Shown: positions 34,652 through 49,072, counted from the stretch's first letter. The stretch is DNA of 64,000 bases from Brevipalpus yothersi (GCA_003956705.1 QZCP01000150.1:33638-97637), one strand, 5' to 3'. The notes: generated from the letters alone by a model not told the origin. Translations and numbers: made by a program.

Positions 34652-35858
34652 GCTTCTCTCCTGTCTATTCAAATTGTGATCATGAAGATGGAAATGATGA
34701 TGATTCTCTCAATGTTACTTTGATAATTAGAAGGCTCCAGCAACAGATATACATATATACACTCATTTTTATGAGTACTCATGGAAAAATTTTCCTCAGA
34801 TTATGACAAGTTTTTGGGATAAATTAACTCCCTAATGATGATAGTAATTTTATTTATGATACCATATTGGCATGAAAAATTCATTTTCTATCTACCTTCA
34901 TCTCCTCATGAATTGGCTCATTGTTCTTGCTGACTATGTCTCACTCTCTCTTCATCCATTTTTCGGATCAAATTCAATGGATGATAGACAATTTTTTCTC
35001 CATCATCAGATATATGCTATACAATATTTTCGAAAGTGAACAGTATAAATCTTGGAAGAAGCAACAAGTTTATCGATCAACTTTTTTCTCCTCTCTTCTC
35101 TTACTCTCAAAACATGACACGATGAAGAGAAGGAAGAAGAAGAGGAAGAAAAAGGAATGAGGAACAGATTTTTTAACTTTAAGCAGAAATTGCCTCGAAA
35201 GTTTACTTTCATTTTACAAGCTAATCTGGTGTGATTTTTTTTTCTATCTCTGTTCATCTTTCTTACTACCATATACTTTTCCTCCTTTTTTTCACAGATG
35301 AAATGAAAAAGAAAAAGATTGCACATGCAAAAAAAGAATTTCATGAAAATTCTCATTCTTCCAGCAGTTGTTCATGTCAGTAGATGGAGAGAGAATCTTG
35401 TAGAGATGGAAGAAAAATTCAACATCCAAGTACAAATCTATACTGGATCCTGTTTCCGAATACAATCAGAGTGGGTAGTAAATACAGGGATGACTTTTAT
35501 GTGAGAAATTGATTGAAGGTGGATGGTTCGAGGAATATTCACAAGTTTCATCCTTAGCAGCAAGATTCTTTCAAGGCACAAAAAGAAAGGAGACAGAAGC
35601 ACTAAACCAACTAACACACTCTTTTTCTCTTCATTTTGGCAAGCAAAAATCAAAAATTAGGATAGTTTGATAAGAGGAATCATGTAAGTTTCACACCAAA
35701 TTGAAGTGATTGTATCAACTCCAAAAGAGAGAAGAAAAAAATTGTGCTAGTTTAGCTGATGGCTTCATCATCACTTAGCAAGGTAGTGTCAGAGGAACAC
35801 TTTCTATCCACATGTATAGTCTATTCAATTCACATCAAGCTGTCTACTCAAGTGGACA

Positions 35859-35860
<2 letters not shown>

Positions 35861-35929
<69 letters not shown>
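35861..35929. repeat. (AG)n microsatellite, about 69 bp
   Basis: Uninterrupted AG dinucleotides. A short TC tract follows about 55 bases downstream (35982-36000). Confidence 0.95.
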
Positions 35930-35932
<3 letters not shown>

Positions 35933-38101
35933 GAGTGAACATTATGATGAACATTTGGTAAAGTCACCATTAGGATTCCTTCTCTCTCTCTCTCTCTCTT
36001 TTCTACTCTTCAACTCTTCTTTCCCCAAAATGTTTGCCTACTCCAAAGTTAACATGAAGTCTGTCCACTGTCGGTTGTGTGTTGAGATATTCTTCGGTCT
36101 CTCTCTTTACCATGAAACAAATTCTCTCTGGTATTCCTCATTGGATATATGTGGAGAAGAGCACAAAATAGAAAGCAGAATATATTTATCTCTCCCTCTC
36201 AAAGTTTTGAATAAATCATGATCAAGTGCTAGATGGAATAGCACATGAATTCTTATGGTTGTAATAGAAGTGGAAGATGGTGTGCTACTCAACTTCCATC
36301 AGTCTCTATCTATTCTCATTCTCGTTCAACTTTGATCTTGAGATACTCTCCACCTGAGCTGGTATTCCTCTATATTTATATATGTATCCAAAGAATCATT
36401 CGATTGAGTGTAGTATAAGTAGTGTATGTAGTAGTAGTGGAAAAAAGTACTTTCTCTCTCTCTTCTTCTTAAAATTTTCGTTCTCTCTATTCCTCAATTT
36501 CTCTCTTTCTCTCTCTCTTCACGAGAACTGGATTTAATCTGAATTGCCGGAGGACAAAAAATATCTATCTTGAAGGATTGAAAAAAATATAGGCAATTGA
36601 ATGGCGAATAGGAATAGGAAAAGATAAAATTTTCGTTGCTCAGAGTTTTGATAAAATCTCTAACAATTCAATTACACTCTCAGGATGAACAACTATTCAT
36701 TTTGAGATAAAATTTATTCCCCCAGGATTTTTGGCCATTGCGGCATTTCAATTGAAATTTGGAACTTTTCTCCATGTTAATGTGCCTTCACAATGCAAAC
36801 AGATTGTGTTTGCATCGAAATTTGAGTGTATCCTCATTGCTACAGTATATATGTGTGTACCAGATTCATGCAAACTCATTGCAGCAAAATCAGTGTTTCA
36901 TGAACATGTGCACAGTCTACTTTATTCATTGCAACTATGCTTCGATATTCCAGACGAAAAGTGCATGATAAAATGAGGAACATCCTGATGATGATCTGGG
37001 AAAAACACCATCATCAGCTATGATAATGGTTATTGGATGGGCTCTAATTAGACAATGAATTTTTATGACCAGACAAGTAGAAAATCTTCCTATCCATGAT
37101 AGAGGAATCCATTACTTAGCAGCGGAAGCGGAAATCAGAGGTGATAAACTATGCAAACCAAAAGGGGGATAGTGAAAGTATCCAGAAATTCTTATAAGTC
37201 CTCCTTATTGACCGTATCAGCATTAGATGAATGCTCTTGGTGCATTCCAAATAGAGAATGTAGATTTTGTTTGAATTCCCTAATCTAACCATGTGTCCAA
37301 TTGAAATGAGAAAAGTAAATTTGCCCAAGAAACGAATTAGGAGACATTGAATTTGTGTAATCAAGGAGCAGTGAGATGAAGATAGAGAGAAAGAAAGCCA
37401 GAAATCTTGTGTATTCCTCATATTGTAATGCTTACTATTCAATTGGCGCCAATTTTATTCTATTGTTTCTGTTGTATTGTCTAATGAGTGAAAGCAATTA
37501 AAGTTAAAGATTCATGCAAAGAATATCTGGGAATTCTAATTAGGGGAATCTTATAATGGGCCACTCCTATTTTTCTCTCTCTATCTCTCTTTCGTTCTGT
37601 TCACATTCTCTTTTTTGTCCCTTCCAATAGTATATTGCCATCTTCAACCAGAAGAATACTCGAAAAATAGTAGATGAAAGTAACATCGGAGCAACAGTGC
37701 GATTCTCACTTGTTTGATTCTGCAAACGAGTAAAGCACTTAGCGATGCTATATATATATAATGGAGAAAAAGAAATTTGATTGCAAGCTTTCAAAGCGAA
37801 ATTTGTTCGGTATATAGTGAAAGTTCACTTTGTATGGAGGAGAGAAAGAGAATGTGTATGTGTTCATCTATCGTCAAAGTTATTGCTATTTCATCATGAT
37901 TCTGTTCACGGGTGGCAAAATTTTTTGCCTTCATCTTTCTATCTCTCTCTCTCTCTTTCTCATAGACTTTTTTTTCGATTCTATTTCTTTTCTATCTTTT
38001 ACATCCACAGAATAAAAATGATGAGAAAAATCTGGGGAAAAAAGGAGATATATTATAAACCTTATATTGGACAAGCCTGCTGGCTTACATTCTCATTTGA
38101 C

Positions 38102-38105
<4 letters not shown>

Positions 38106-38170
<65 letters not shown>
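38106..38170. repeat. (GA)n microsatellite, about 65 bp
   Basis: Uninterrupted GA dinucleotides. Confidence 0.95.
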
Positions 38171-38174
<4 letters not shown>

Positions 38175-41100
38175 AATCTGAGCTATAATCGAACAAAATC
38201 ATGTTCCATATACACACAAATTTTGGTCCATCTCACCCTTACATTATCTCCTCTTACTCTATATTTCCCATTATATCTGATAGTCAACGATTGATTCACT
38301 TTGTGCAAGTTATTGAGAAAGAGAGAGAAAGAGAGCCCACATTGGTAAAACATTCGGAATGAGTATATACACTCTTTTCCCATATAATATGTCCACTTAC
38401 CTTGAAGAATGTTGGCGAAAATCTTCTCTCGCCCATCTCACACTCTTTCTCATTCGAAAAGATGAACATTATGAAGATGGCGATGATGATCATTTTCTTT
38501 CTTCCAAGCTTCCGGATCTCATGAAATCCCCTCTCTCCTCTCCTCTTTGCTCTCTTCTCTTCTCTCGCTTCCTCCCTCTTTCCATCCGTTTTCATCTTCA
38601 TCCTCTTACCTTATTTTCCTGATACTCTCTCTCCTATTCTGGATGATCAGCCATCAACATGGTCCTGTATTCACTGGATGACGTTGGTTCAATTTTTGTG
38701 AGTGCATAAACCAGATCATCTGATGATTACTTTATGTACATGGGAGAGAGGATAGATAGATAGATAGAGAGAGACAGACAGACAGAGAGAAAGAGTCGAG
38801 AGAAAGGATGGAGAGAGAGAAACATCCAGATGAAGACATGATAGTACATGTATGAAGATGATGGCAATCACTATCACCCAGAAAAATAGTGAATACTGAA
38901 TACAGGAAGAGAGAATACTACATGTATACACGTAGGGAGAGGAAGAGAGACACACACTGACAAATGGATGGAATAGGATCTGTAAAACAAAACGATGGCA
39001 AAGAATTTTTATCATGGAATAGAATTTCAAATAAAATTAATTATCCAATGAAAGCAATATATTACTAGTGGAAACTGTTGATATTCTGAATGCACCAAGA
39101 AAATGTGAAATGAAACGAATCAAGAGAGAAAGAATACAAAAGTGATGCTCTATCTAAGTCTCTCTCTCTCTCTCTTCATCATCATTCTTCCTAGCCTCTT
39201 TCAACCTCTCTTTGCCCTCAAACAATGTGCTCTCCTTTCTGCTTCAGCCTCTCTCCCTCCTATTTTCCTTCTCTTGTATATTTCAAAAGATGATGTTTCA
39301 TCGGTTTCATTTTTCTACTGAACGCGTCAATCTAATTTGCTGAATCATACTCATCACCATCCACCTCAGCATCCATTCTCTGTCTCTATGTGAGCCGTAC
39401 AATCTCCCTGTGAACCAAAGGTTTTCTCTCTTACCACCACTTTGATGAAATTCTGAAGATCACTCTTGAGCCAGTTTGCTTCTGAGAGCATTCAGTAGCA
39501 TCGTATTTTTCTTCTCTCTCTCTCTCTCACTCTTGAGCCTAAATTTTTTTATCTCACCCTCTCCTCGCTTTGCATCCTATTCCCATGGATATTCTTCATC
39601 CATGTTCACCACCATTGTAAGTATATTCTCGATGAATATGATTATGAGGAATCACAAGAGGAATACTACCACTACTACTACTACTACTTATACTGCTACC
39701 TGCACTCTTGAATGATTGTGGTCCCTTCTTCTTTCTTTCAACTTTTATCAGCTCTCAAGTGATCGATGAGTGAGGTTTTTTGATGGATAAATTTTGATTG
39801 GAAACTCTCTTCACACACATACACATACAAACACACAATTCTGAGTAGGAGAATCCAATACAGTGCACAAACTTTTCTTCAGCATCAATTTCCAAAGAAA
39901 TTTAGGCAATTTTTTAGAGTGACTCTTGTGATGCATAGCAAAAAGAAGGGGATTGATTCACAGATTCTTGATGTTTATTTCGAAATTTTCCCTGAACAGA
40001 TAACTATCTCAGATTCCATTAAATTTTTCCAGGAAAACATTATTGAATTCAATATGAATACTGCTAATTTTCACCAGTCAGTCTTCATAGTCAATATTTG
40101 AGAGAAAACTTTGTTCTTAATAAAAAAAGTACGCTTATATTTCGAACAGAACCTCAAATTTTTATCTACAAACCCAAGATAATTCCATGATATGTCTTGT
40201 TCAATTATATGAGAACCGATACTTCCCTGTATTCTATATCAGTAGTGAATTTTATGATAAAAATTAATCCCAAATATCTGATTGAGATTACATCCTGTCT
40301 TCATCAGAACTAAATGGCTATCAAACGAGCATGATCAAATTTCATGCCATTCTCACTTAACTTGTAGCTTCTTGGATAGCCTAATTTAGAGAATCAGATG
40401 GCTGAAAGCTTATTAATCAGATATTTCATGGTTATCAAAGCTAGTGTATTGATTCAGTTCCAATGACTTTGGGATTTGTGTAGTCGAATGGCATTTCACC
40501 TGTAGAGAAGGTAATAATACCGATAAGACTCATGTGATAATCTCCTCCTGGATTCATGATAGATAAATCAAATTCCAAGAACCAGTGGATTGAGTATCGG
40601 TTAAGTGATACTGATGACAATTAATTTCTATCAAAGTTGACGTCTTTGATTGAATCATGAAATATGAGATCTCTAAGAATTATACATGTATCATATTCGA
40701 AAATCTTTTTTTAATGAATCTTGAGAATACATCTCACAATGTCTTTAGCTAGCTGGCACTTTTCAATCACAGTGAGTGTTTAATGAAGATTGAAATCATC
40801 CCTTAACAGTGATAATGACTCTCAAAATAGAGACAAAAAAAATTGAAAATCTCATCTTTTGCATGAAAAATCTGAGAATTGAGAATTCATGAGAATTTAC
40901 TTTGTCTATAGTTTTTAACAGATAACTGTTCCCTGTTTATCACACCACTACATTCGATAGTATTTGTGTGAGAGAAATATTTCGCGCATTTTATTTTTTC
41001 ACTCTAGAACAATTCTTATTTGAAGATGAACTCATTCCTTTTATCACATTCTCTCCTAGCTGCTCCATCAGAAAAACTTTCTCCCTCAGCATCCACAGGT

Positions 41101-43281
41101 TTCCATCAAGTTTGATGAGATGCTACGGAAGTAAATATTTGCTCTTGAATTTTGTATGATTTCTGTTTCATGCTTCTTCTGCTATCTGTTCATTTATAAC
41201 TTCGAGTTCTTCGTTCTGGTGGAATAATTTGAATGTAGAGAAAAGGGTATGCTCAAGCATCTGTGAGATAGAAAGAGTGGAAGATCTCAAATTGGTAGAA
41301 ATTTTCCTCTGAATCAAGATTGCTCCCAAAAACTCTAAAATTCTTAGAATTCTGTGAAGATTTCAATCCTCAGAAATCTTCGATCAAATCAGCAATATAC
41401 TATAAAGACATTCTCTCAATGAGCTTCTCCAAGGGTCAACATATTGTTTTCTGCCACTTTTTGAGTGTTTGTTGCTCTGAATCTGTTCTGAGAATATCTC
41501 ATCCTCTGAAGATTCCAAGATTCGAAGGAATTTTGTATACAACTGATCAATTCAGATGTTCAGTTCTTAGAAAGCATGTGGAAAGTTCAAATAAATCCAT
41601 AGACACGTGTATCTGAGCTCACAAAAGGGATAGATTATAGGATCAGAGGCTTTGATGGAAACCATAAGCATTTTTTGCAAATAGATAGTCAATTCATATG
41701 TCTACTTATGCCCGCTAAACACTTAAAAAATTTGAAGGAAAAATAGTAAAATTAGAGAAAAAAGTGTATCAAGTCATTTGAGATGAGCAAAAACAGATTC
41801 CTCCTTAAAATTCTCTCTTTCTCAGCATTTGCATTTGGTAGTTTTATCAGCAGAATTTTCCATAGTGTATTTGAGAATATATAATAAAATTGAATTGGCT
41901 CTCATAAGTTAAGGAAAACATTATAAATTCAGATTCATCTGATAAATTGGCTTCTCTAGTTGACATAAGGCAGAAGAAGTACTTCAAAGCATTCAACTCA
42001 AATGAAAAAAAGAGCGATACAAGATCGAGTTTAAGTAGGCAAGTATTTTCTGAGTGGATGGACTTTGGTTCATTTTAAGTGGCATTTTTTTCATGATTTA
42101 TTTGAGAAATTATCCATTTTTTTATACTCACCTTATAATTTTGATCCTCTAATATTGGATATAGTTTCAATACTTCTGAAACTTTTCTCCTCATCTTCTT
42201 CCAGCTCCTCCTTTTTTCTCTCTCTTTCCATGATATTGAACATGATAGCATTGATTTTCTTTCTCCATTCTCCAGAAGAAAAAGTTCAAAAGAGATTATG
42301 GAAAAAGAGAGGGAACATAATTCAGTCCAAAAGTGTATCTGCATATAAACACACAGAAAATGTAGGGAGAAAAAAGAGAAGAAGTTCTTTAAAATACCAA
42401 GAGTATGCATATAAGTGATGATAAATTATTCTTAATTTTCTATCAGCCATCATTAATCAAAAAGTTTTAACTGATAATCAAAATGATATATTCAAAATAT
42501 TATCATTATTATTATCCATATGCCTTTATCACCAAGTTGATTATGTCCATTATATGTATATTCACGATAAGGATCATTTGATTATTTTCTGGTGTGTATG
42601 TATGAGAAGTATTACCATTGCTTTTTCACTTGGACAGACAATAATTTCTTATCATCACACACTCACATATTTACCTTGACAATGTGTTAACTTATTCCCT
42701 TATACACACACATATTCACAAATGATCACACCAAAGTGCCACTGTTTCAGTCATCATCACTCTTCACTACATGTGTGAGTTGAACGATAAATTCTCACAC
42801 ATACACAGAAAACACACACACAGAACTATATTAGCTATTCCATGATGACCAATGGATGAGGGAGAGAGAGAGATAGATAGAGAATGGAAACATGATGATT
42901 GCACAAGATTTGCCAAAATGAACACATACACAGACATAAGGTGCTTCGGAGGATAAGCATCACGGAATTCCAATTTGTTTCTTCTTCTTCCTGCTATTTT
43001 CTCATGAGAGAGAGGGAGAGAGAGAGAGAAAATATACTCGAGGAAATACTTTCACAATCTGTTATATTTTCGAACATCATTCTGAAACCTAGATCAAGTA
43101 TACACACTTGAATCACACACATACACACAGTCTACCATGCGAAGGCTCGAGTCCATCCCTAGCAGATGAGCAGAAGGAGAAAGATGGAGAAGGAGGAGAG
43201 AGAGAAAGAAGAATCCAGAGAGATAGAATAAGGTATCATTTTGTTACCACCAAAAATTCTAACACTTTTTATCATCTCATT

Positions 43282-43285
<4 letters not shown>

Positions 43286-43375
<90 letters not shown>

Positions 43376-43376
43376 T
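43286..43376. repeat. (CT)n microsatellite, about 90 bp
   Basis: The longest ungapped CT tract in the window, with a few T insertions at its right end. An opposite-polarity GA tract follows less than 500 bases away. Confidence 0.95.
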
Positions 43377-43764
43377 CTTCTCTTTTGCTTCATTTTCACT
43401 AGCATTATGACTCCTATTTTGTTTCCTCGCTTCTTTTCTTCGCTTTACTTTTTTTTGGGTTCATCTTGGGAAAAAACTATGTGAGAATCCAAATGAGAAT
43501 GGCATGATGAGACGATATACTTTCACCATTGTTTCATACACTCACTGCAAGTCATGATGATGTGGCTAGATGTTAGCAGGCTGATGGTGAGAAGGCACTT
43601 ATTCTTTACTTCCTCTCTCTCTCTTTCGCTCTCTTCCAGAAACTCATGAATTCATATTGAAATGGAAGCAAAAAGATGCTCATTCTGGAGGACCATTTTT
43701 GCTTCCCTATTTGATTTCACTCTCTTTACCACCCCCAAGCCATTGGGTGAAGATGAAGAGTAGG

Positions 43765-43768
<4 letters not shown>

Positions 43769-43835
<67 letters not shown>
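43769..43835. repeat. (GA)n microsatellite, about 67 bp
   Basis: Pure GA dinucleotides, opposite in polarity to the CT tract at 43286. A (TG)n tract follows at about 43892-43912. Confidence 0.95.
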
Positions 43836-43837
<2 letters not shown>

Positions 43838-43891
43838 TGTATGGAAATAAAGATGAAATGAAGGAAAAGAAAAAAACGATAGAAAGTGTAT

Positions 43892-43912
43892 ATGTGTGTG
43901 TGTGTGTGTGTG
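43892..43912. repeat. (TG)n microsatellite
   Basis: About ten TG units shortly after the GA tract. Confidence 0.85.
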
Positions 43913-45210
43913 GTAAGAAAAGAGAAAGGTAAAGTAGAAAAAGCAGAAAAAGTAGAATGAAAACATTTTCAAGTTCTTCACGCTCTCTTATTAGGGCGCG
44001 AGGCTTGAACGAGAACGAGCATGGAATAGGAAATTGGCCTGATAAATGGATGGGATGAAAACGGGATTGAGATTCAGAGGAAGAAATAAGTTGAGAGGGA
44101 GAAAAAAGAGAGAAATAAAACTAGAGAAAGAGAGAGAAAGAGAAGGAATAAAAAGTAAAATTCAACTGGAGCGAATAGTGGAAAGCAAATACAGATGAGA
44201 TGTTGGAAGAGAGAGAGAGAGAAGAAAAAAGAAAAATTTTCTCCCAATTTTCGAATAGAATCATCAAGGTTCACTGTGATTGTCCATCAGACTTCAAAAA
44301 ATAAGGTTTACTCTACTTCTATATATGTGTGTGTATGTATGCGTTGAACGACTTTTCGATTGCTTCTCGAAAAAAAGGAAAAGGTTATTCTTGTCCACAC
44401 TTTGATGGTGTCCATTGAAATGTGATCTGATCAAACAACCTTTCGGGACCAGAAAGAGAATAGTGTCAAGTGACTGACTTTAAATGGTTAGATTATTTTC
44501 AATGAGACTCCTTCTTTTTCCATGGGAAAAGTAATCAGAAAAGAGAGAGAAAATCGAAGTATACCAAGGAAGGAATCAAATAAAATTGTGAAATTTGTTT
44601 CACACAGTTACACCTATGAGAATTGACTTGTCCAATAGATCAGATAAATTGGAATGATCTTCAAGGCACACATGTATACATGATGCTGATGGAATAAGAG
44701 TAAACACTCTGGCACCGAATTGATGTGTTGACAAATTTTGGCCAAAAAATTCCAGGGAAAGAATAGTGAATACACGTGAGAAGAGGTAAAATATTTTGTT
44801 TGAAATGAATGTGGAGGTAACTTTTTGGGAATAGTCATATGTAAATGAGGATCACGAATGAAGAACGGTGAAAGTATATGCATGTGTCTGTCTCTGTATA
44901 ACAGAATATATGATAATCAGATGAAGAATATAAGAATGGTTGGAAGTAAAGGGAAAAGAGAAGAAGAAGAAGATAAAATTTATGCATTTTCATGTAAAAT
45001 ATTGCGGCCATAAGAAGACTTACATGTTACTAGATATGTTTTGATAAGCTAAAATTTTTATTCCACCTTATCCTGTATCTTCTTTATCTTCCTCTTTTTT
45101 CTTCCAGATATATTCCACAGATTCTTCAAGTATAAAAGTGTGTGCGTGTTTGTGGGTTCAAAGTTCATGTGGTGTGTGTAGGTGTTCCTCATGGCTCAAG
45201 AAAATAAAGT

Positions 45211-45214
<4 letters not shown>

Positions 45215-45251
<37 letters not shown>
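45215..45251. repeat. (GA)n microsatellite
   Basis: Pure GA tract. It generates spurious serine/leucine open frames on the minus strand. Confidence 0.92.
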
Positions 45252-45253
<2 letters not shown>

Positions 45254-45584
45254 TGGAATGAAAGCATAAAGGTCTTTGAGAAATAAAATGAAGAGATAAA
45301 AAAGAATAGTGTAGCAGTTGAAAAATATGGCGGGAATAACGAGAAAGGATGAAGAATGAAGATGGAGAAGAAGAGAGAAACAATTGAAAAACCACGATGG
45401 CTGGGTGACGATTTCAATTTGTTGAGCGTATTTCTTCCGTACGATTGCTTCCATGAGATACTTGGAGACACACACACATACAAGCAGTTGAGCCTCTAGT
45501 GGGAAGATGGAGGAAAGATAAAGAGAGAGAGAGAGAGAAGAGGAAGTAGAAAAGATGCGGATGAGAGCAAATTTTTCTTTGCAC

Positions 45585-45589
<5 letters not shown>

Positions 45590-45632
<43 letters not shown>
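45590..45632. repeat. (TC)n microsatellite
   Basis: Pure TC tract about 340 bases from the preceding GA tract and of opposite polarity. Confidence 0.92.
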
Positions 45633-45636
<4 letters not shown>

Positions 45637-47052
45637 ATACTATTTTTCTGTTGAACAACAACAGCAACAACAACACTGTTGACTGGTTGATATGAAGTGA
45701 GTGGCATAAAATCGTTTTCTTACACTTCATCTTACCTTGTTGATCATGTTTCCAGGCGATTTTGGCTGATTTCACTTTGCACACTTCTCATGACATCCAA
45801 TCTTATTGTTTTCTCACCTTTTTTTCTTTCCTTCTTACTTTCTTTTGCCCTCTCTCTCTTCGCCGAATGGCTTCCATGTAATCATCGTAATGGACTTTAT
45901 ATGATCTCATGACCTGGATAAAATATAACGGAAAATCATTAATCAGAGGTTTTTCCCTTGCCGTCTTCCATAGGAAGAACTTTTCTTTCTTTCTTTCTCT
46001 CTCTCTCTTTTTCGTCTACCGTTGATCTTATAAATTCACTTTGGATGCAAATTGCAATGATCCGCATCTTCTTTCAGGCTTGATCAGAGTTTCATCACAC
46101 AATCAGCCACCATTTTCCCTCAGCATCCTTCTTCCCTCTGGTATTACTATGCTGAAGGGTAACCTTTTTTCTTTTTTCTCTCTCCATCTTTTCCATCTTC
46201 TTTTCTTCTTTCCCTCCTTTTTTCCAATATAAATACCCAACGCTTACACAATACACACACACCTATGGATCTATCTGTATATATATTTATGTACATATAT
46301 GTACATGAAAAACAAATGAAATCAACTAGATGAACGTTTTTTGAATTTCTTATCATGCTTCAAATCCAAATCGACCAAGACATACTGAGCCTGGAACCCC
46401 ATACACACAGCACGTCTTACTCTATACCTTTTGCCCTTTACTTTACGATTATTTTGCTCTCATGGCACGTTCTGTGGTTGATGTGGCTTCCTGGGATTGA
46501 ATAGAGTAAAAATTTATGCCTTCAAAAAGAGGAGAAAGCAAATAGTGTTGCATGCATACATATATATGTACATGTATATTCACAAGAAAAATGATGTGCA
46601 AAAAGTATCAAGCTGAATGCGTATTCGAGAAGAAAAAGTTCCGATACCAAATGAAACAATTTTCTCAGCAACAATCTAAATCTGAACCCACAGATCATGT
46701 CATGAGATTGCAAACGTTAGAATTAGATTCGAATTATCATGAAAAGTAATTATTAAATCTAATTAGAAGATCAAACAAGTTGAAGCATCTAAGCTGATAC
46801 TTTACTTCTTATTTACAGACATAACATGAAGAAATACCAACAAATCATATCACTTTTCCAATTTGACAGAATATCGATTGGAATCGAAAATAGCAGAATA
46901 TGTGTAGGTGATTAGTCACACCCATCCAATCATATGATCATTATATGATCAAGATGGAATTTCTTCATGGATACGATAGAAAATCATAAAATGATTTCAA
47001 ATGATGACGATTTCCTAAGATAATATGATTACAATCAATCGACAAGTGTTTC

Positions 47053-47442
47053 ATGGGAATTTTCGCGGTAATCGAAGGTATTTTCACACACAAGAATTCA
47101 ATGAATTTTGAGCGAGTGAATGAGTCCACTACTTTTCGAGTGACCACTAATAATTTAAATGACACTACAAAATCGCATCCTGAATACAAGTTCATTTTAA
47201 CGGTGTTTGGTTTATTTGTATTATTGCTCATTATTATCGCTTCCTTGTGTTATTGTTGCTCATGGGACTGTGATAGGAAAGATTCACGTCGAATTAGTGT
47301 GACTAGAACAAGATCAAAGAAATCAAAAAAGGAAACTCCTCAAGCTATCAAAACAGCTAGTATTGTCATCTTAGAACGTGCAAAAACAAAAAAATCCTCA
47401 AACCGATTTTTGGTCCACCAAAGTTATCTTCCAATTGATTAG
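47053..47442 (+). CDS. Small single-pass membrane protein, unrecognised
   Basis: Intronless frame of 129 residues. An in-frame stop lies nine codons upstream, so the ATG at 47053 is the natural start. An N-terminal segment with sequons NES (23-25) and NDT (36-38) is followed by a strong hydrophobic segment at about 46-69 (from KFILTVFGLFVLL to SLCYCC), then a basic tail with a kinase-like RRIS site (79-82) and Lys/Arg clusters. The Cys pair at the membrane exit could be palmitoylated (inference). The layout (short glycosylated ectodomain, one helix ending in cysteines, charged tail) resembles that of the membrane protein at 6828-8214, without obvious sequence identity. No domain is recognised, no clear poly(A) hexamer follows, and it stands alone in a gene-poor region. 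Composition makes it more credible than its neighbours, but it may be the last exon of a larger gene or chance. Confidence 0.4.
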   Translation: MGIFAVIEGIFTHKNSMNFERVNESTTFRVTTNNLNDTTKSHPEYKFILTVFGLFVLLLIIIASLCYCCSWDCDRKDSRRISVTRTRSKKSKKETPQAIKTASIVILERAKTKKSSNRFLVHQSYLPID

Positions 47443-47730
47443 TTTTCTTTGATTGCCCATTCCTAAGTTCTCAGAAATCCAAGGATTCCTGATATCACTT
47501 GTTTTCTACCAAGCTTAATACTTAATACTTGTTCTCGAATATGTTAGCATATGAGTAGCGGAATAAGTGAGAAAAAAACAGTATTTCTAAGACTATTCCT
47601 CCAGAGTAGCGAGCCTGATTAGTTATATAATGGCTTCACCTGAACTGGGCTCAAGCAAGACAAATTTATTCACCTTATGGTATTCTGATCGAACATGTAT
47701 ATTAGTATTCTCGTAGAGAACTCTGGAATG

Positions 47731-47734
<4 letters not shown>

Positions 47735-47765
<31 letters not shown>
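47735..47765. repeat. (CT)n microsatellite
   Basis: Pure CT tract about 290 bases after the small membrane-protein frame. Confidence 0.9.
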
Positions 47766-47768
<3 letters not shown>

Positions 47769-49032
47769 TCTTAATCACGTTCATGGAATTCACTATTAGT
47801 TAAGTTTTTTTCTATTTGTCTCTGTTAGTTATGAGTATTCCAATCTGAAATGGAAAAGAGTGTACAGATACTCTTACTTCTGAATAATTGAAGACTCATC
47901 TTTTTTCGTTCTCATAATATCTGGTCTCAGTGAAGAGGATTAGTGTAGTGTTCTCTTCGCAGTGCTTCGATTGTTGATAGAGTCATGAACAGAATCTTTT
48001 CCTCTCAAAATTCTATCAGTTAACTACTGACTGAAAGTGGAATGAGCATTAAATATTTGTGCAAAATGCTAGAAATGAGAATCTTGATAGAAGATAAAAC
48101 TTCAAACAGGATATTGTCCATTGCATTTACTTTACCTTTCTCTCTTTCTATTTCGTTATTATTGCAACTAAAATGTTATGCATAATTAATTATAAGTCTG
48201 CATAAGGAATAAGACTTTGATCTAATCACTGAATGAGTAAGGATGTGAAGAAATGCTTTCCATTTCTTTTGCAGAGAGCATTCTGAGGTGCACTAGAGAT
48301 ACTCCTTCGCTTCTCTTTGCCCTATAAACTCAATAGGATTGAGAGGCCAATTTTCATGAAAAATATTCCAATGTCTAATCTCTTATTTTTTCACTAAGCT
48401 GGCTCTAAGATACTCGTACAATAGTAAGATTTTCTTCGTGAAAATCTTGCGCTTTTTTATGCAATGCATTTTCCTATGAGATGTGATTTCAAATTCATGG
48501 CTTTTCCATGGATCTATCATTTTGGAGACAAATTTTCCAATTATCGATCCAAAAACTTCTCATTTTGAAGAGATTCAGGAAAAAGGAAAACCATTCTCAT
48601 GATTCGGGAAGCAAAGTAAATTCTGTGCAGTCTCAGAATTTCTTCTTGCATCTGGTCTGCATTCGAGAAATGAATTTCTGGCTCTAGAAGTTGAATCTTC
48701 GAATTCCTACAGTCCTAGGGATGAAATGACTCCTGAAGGTTGCATCCTGCCAGAGAATATACTCTGGGTGATATTTTATGAAAGTTCATGGGTCCCATGA
48801 GGTTAGGGGAAATACCCTTCTCACGATGGGTGAAACAAAATTATTGCGGTTAAAGACCAGCCATTGATTAGATGAAAGTATCAGGAGCGAGAGAGAGGAT
48901 GAAATTGGTTTTGTGTAGATGAAAATCCGGAGGCAAACAAATTCGAATGAGTGGATGAAGCATAAGAAAAGAGGAGATGATCACAATTGATCCCCGAGAA
49001 TTAGTACTTTTCACATTGTCTTCTCACTTACT

Positions 49033-49035
<3 letters not shown>

Positions 49036-49069
<34 letters not shown>
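49036..49069. repeat. (TC)n microsatellite
   Basis: Pure TC tract. Confidence 0.92.

Positions 49070-49072
<3 letters not shown>

Larger units (their letters stand above)
34649..43285. other. Gene-free region with GA tracts
   Basis: Long non-coding stretch containing the (GA)n tracts at 35861 and 38106, an (ACT)n patch near 39665-39690 and short GATA and CA repeats (38755-38770, 42840-42880). No open frame here shows a domain, signal peptide or splice-supported continuation. Confidence 0.4.
43913..47052. other. Gene-free region with GA/TC tracts
   Basis: Contains a (GA)n tract at 45215-45251, a (GA) patch near 45521-45539 and a (TC)n tract at 45590-45632. It runs up to the small membrane-protein reading frame. 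No other supported gene. Confidence 0.4.

Noticed and set aside
43652..45707. Several overlapping frames rich in SLSL or RERE
   Set aside because: Direct translations of (TC)n and (GA)n tracts on either strand.
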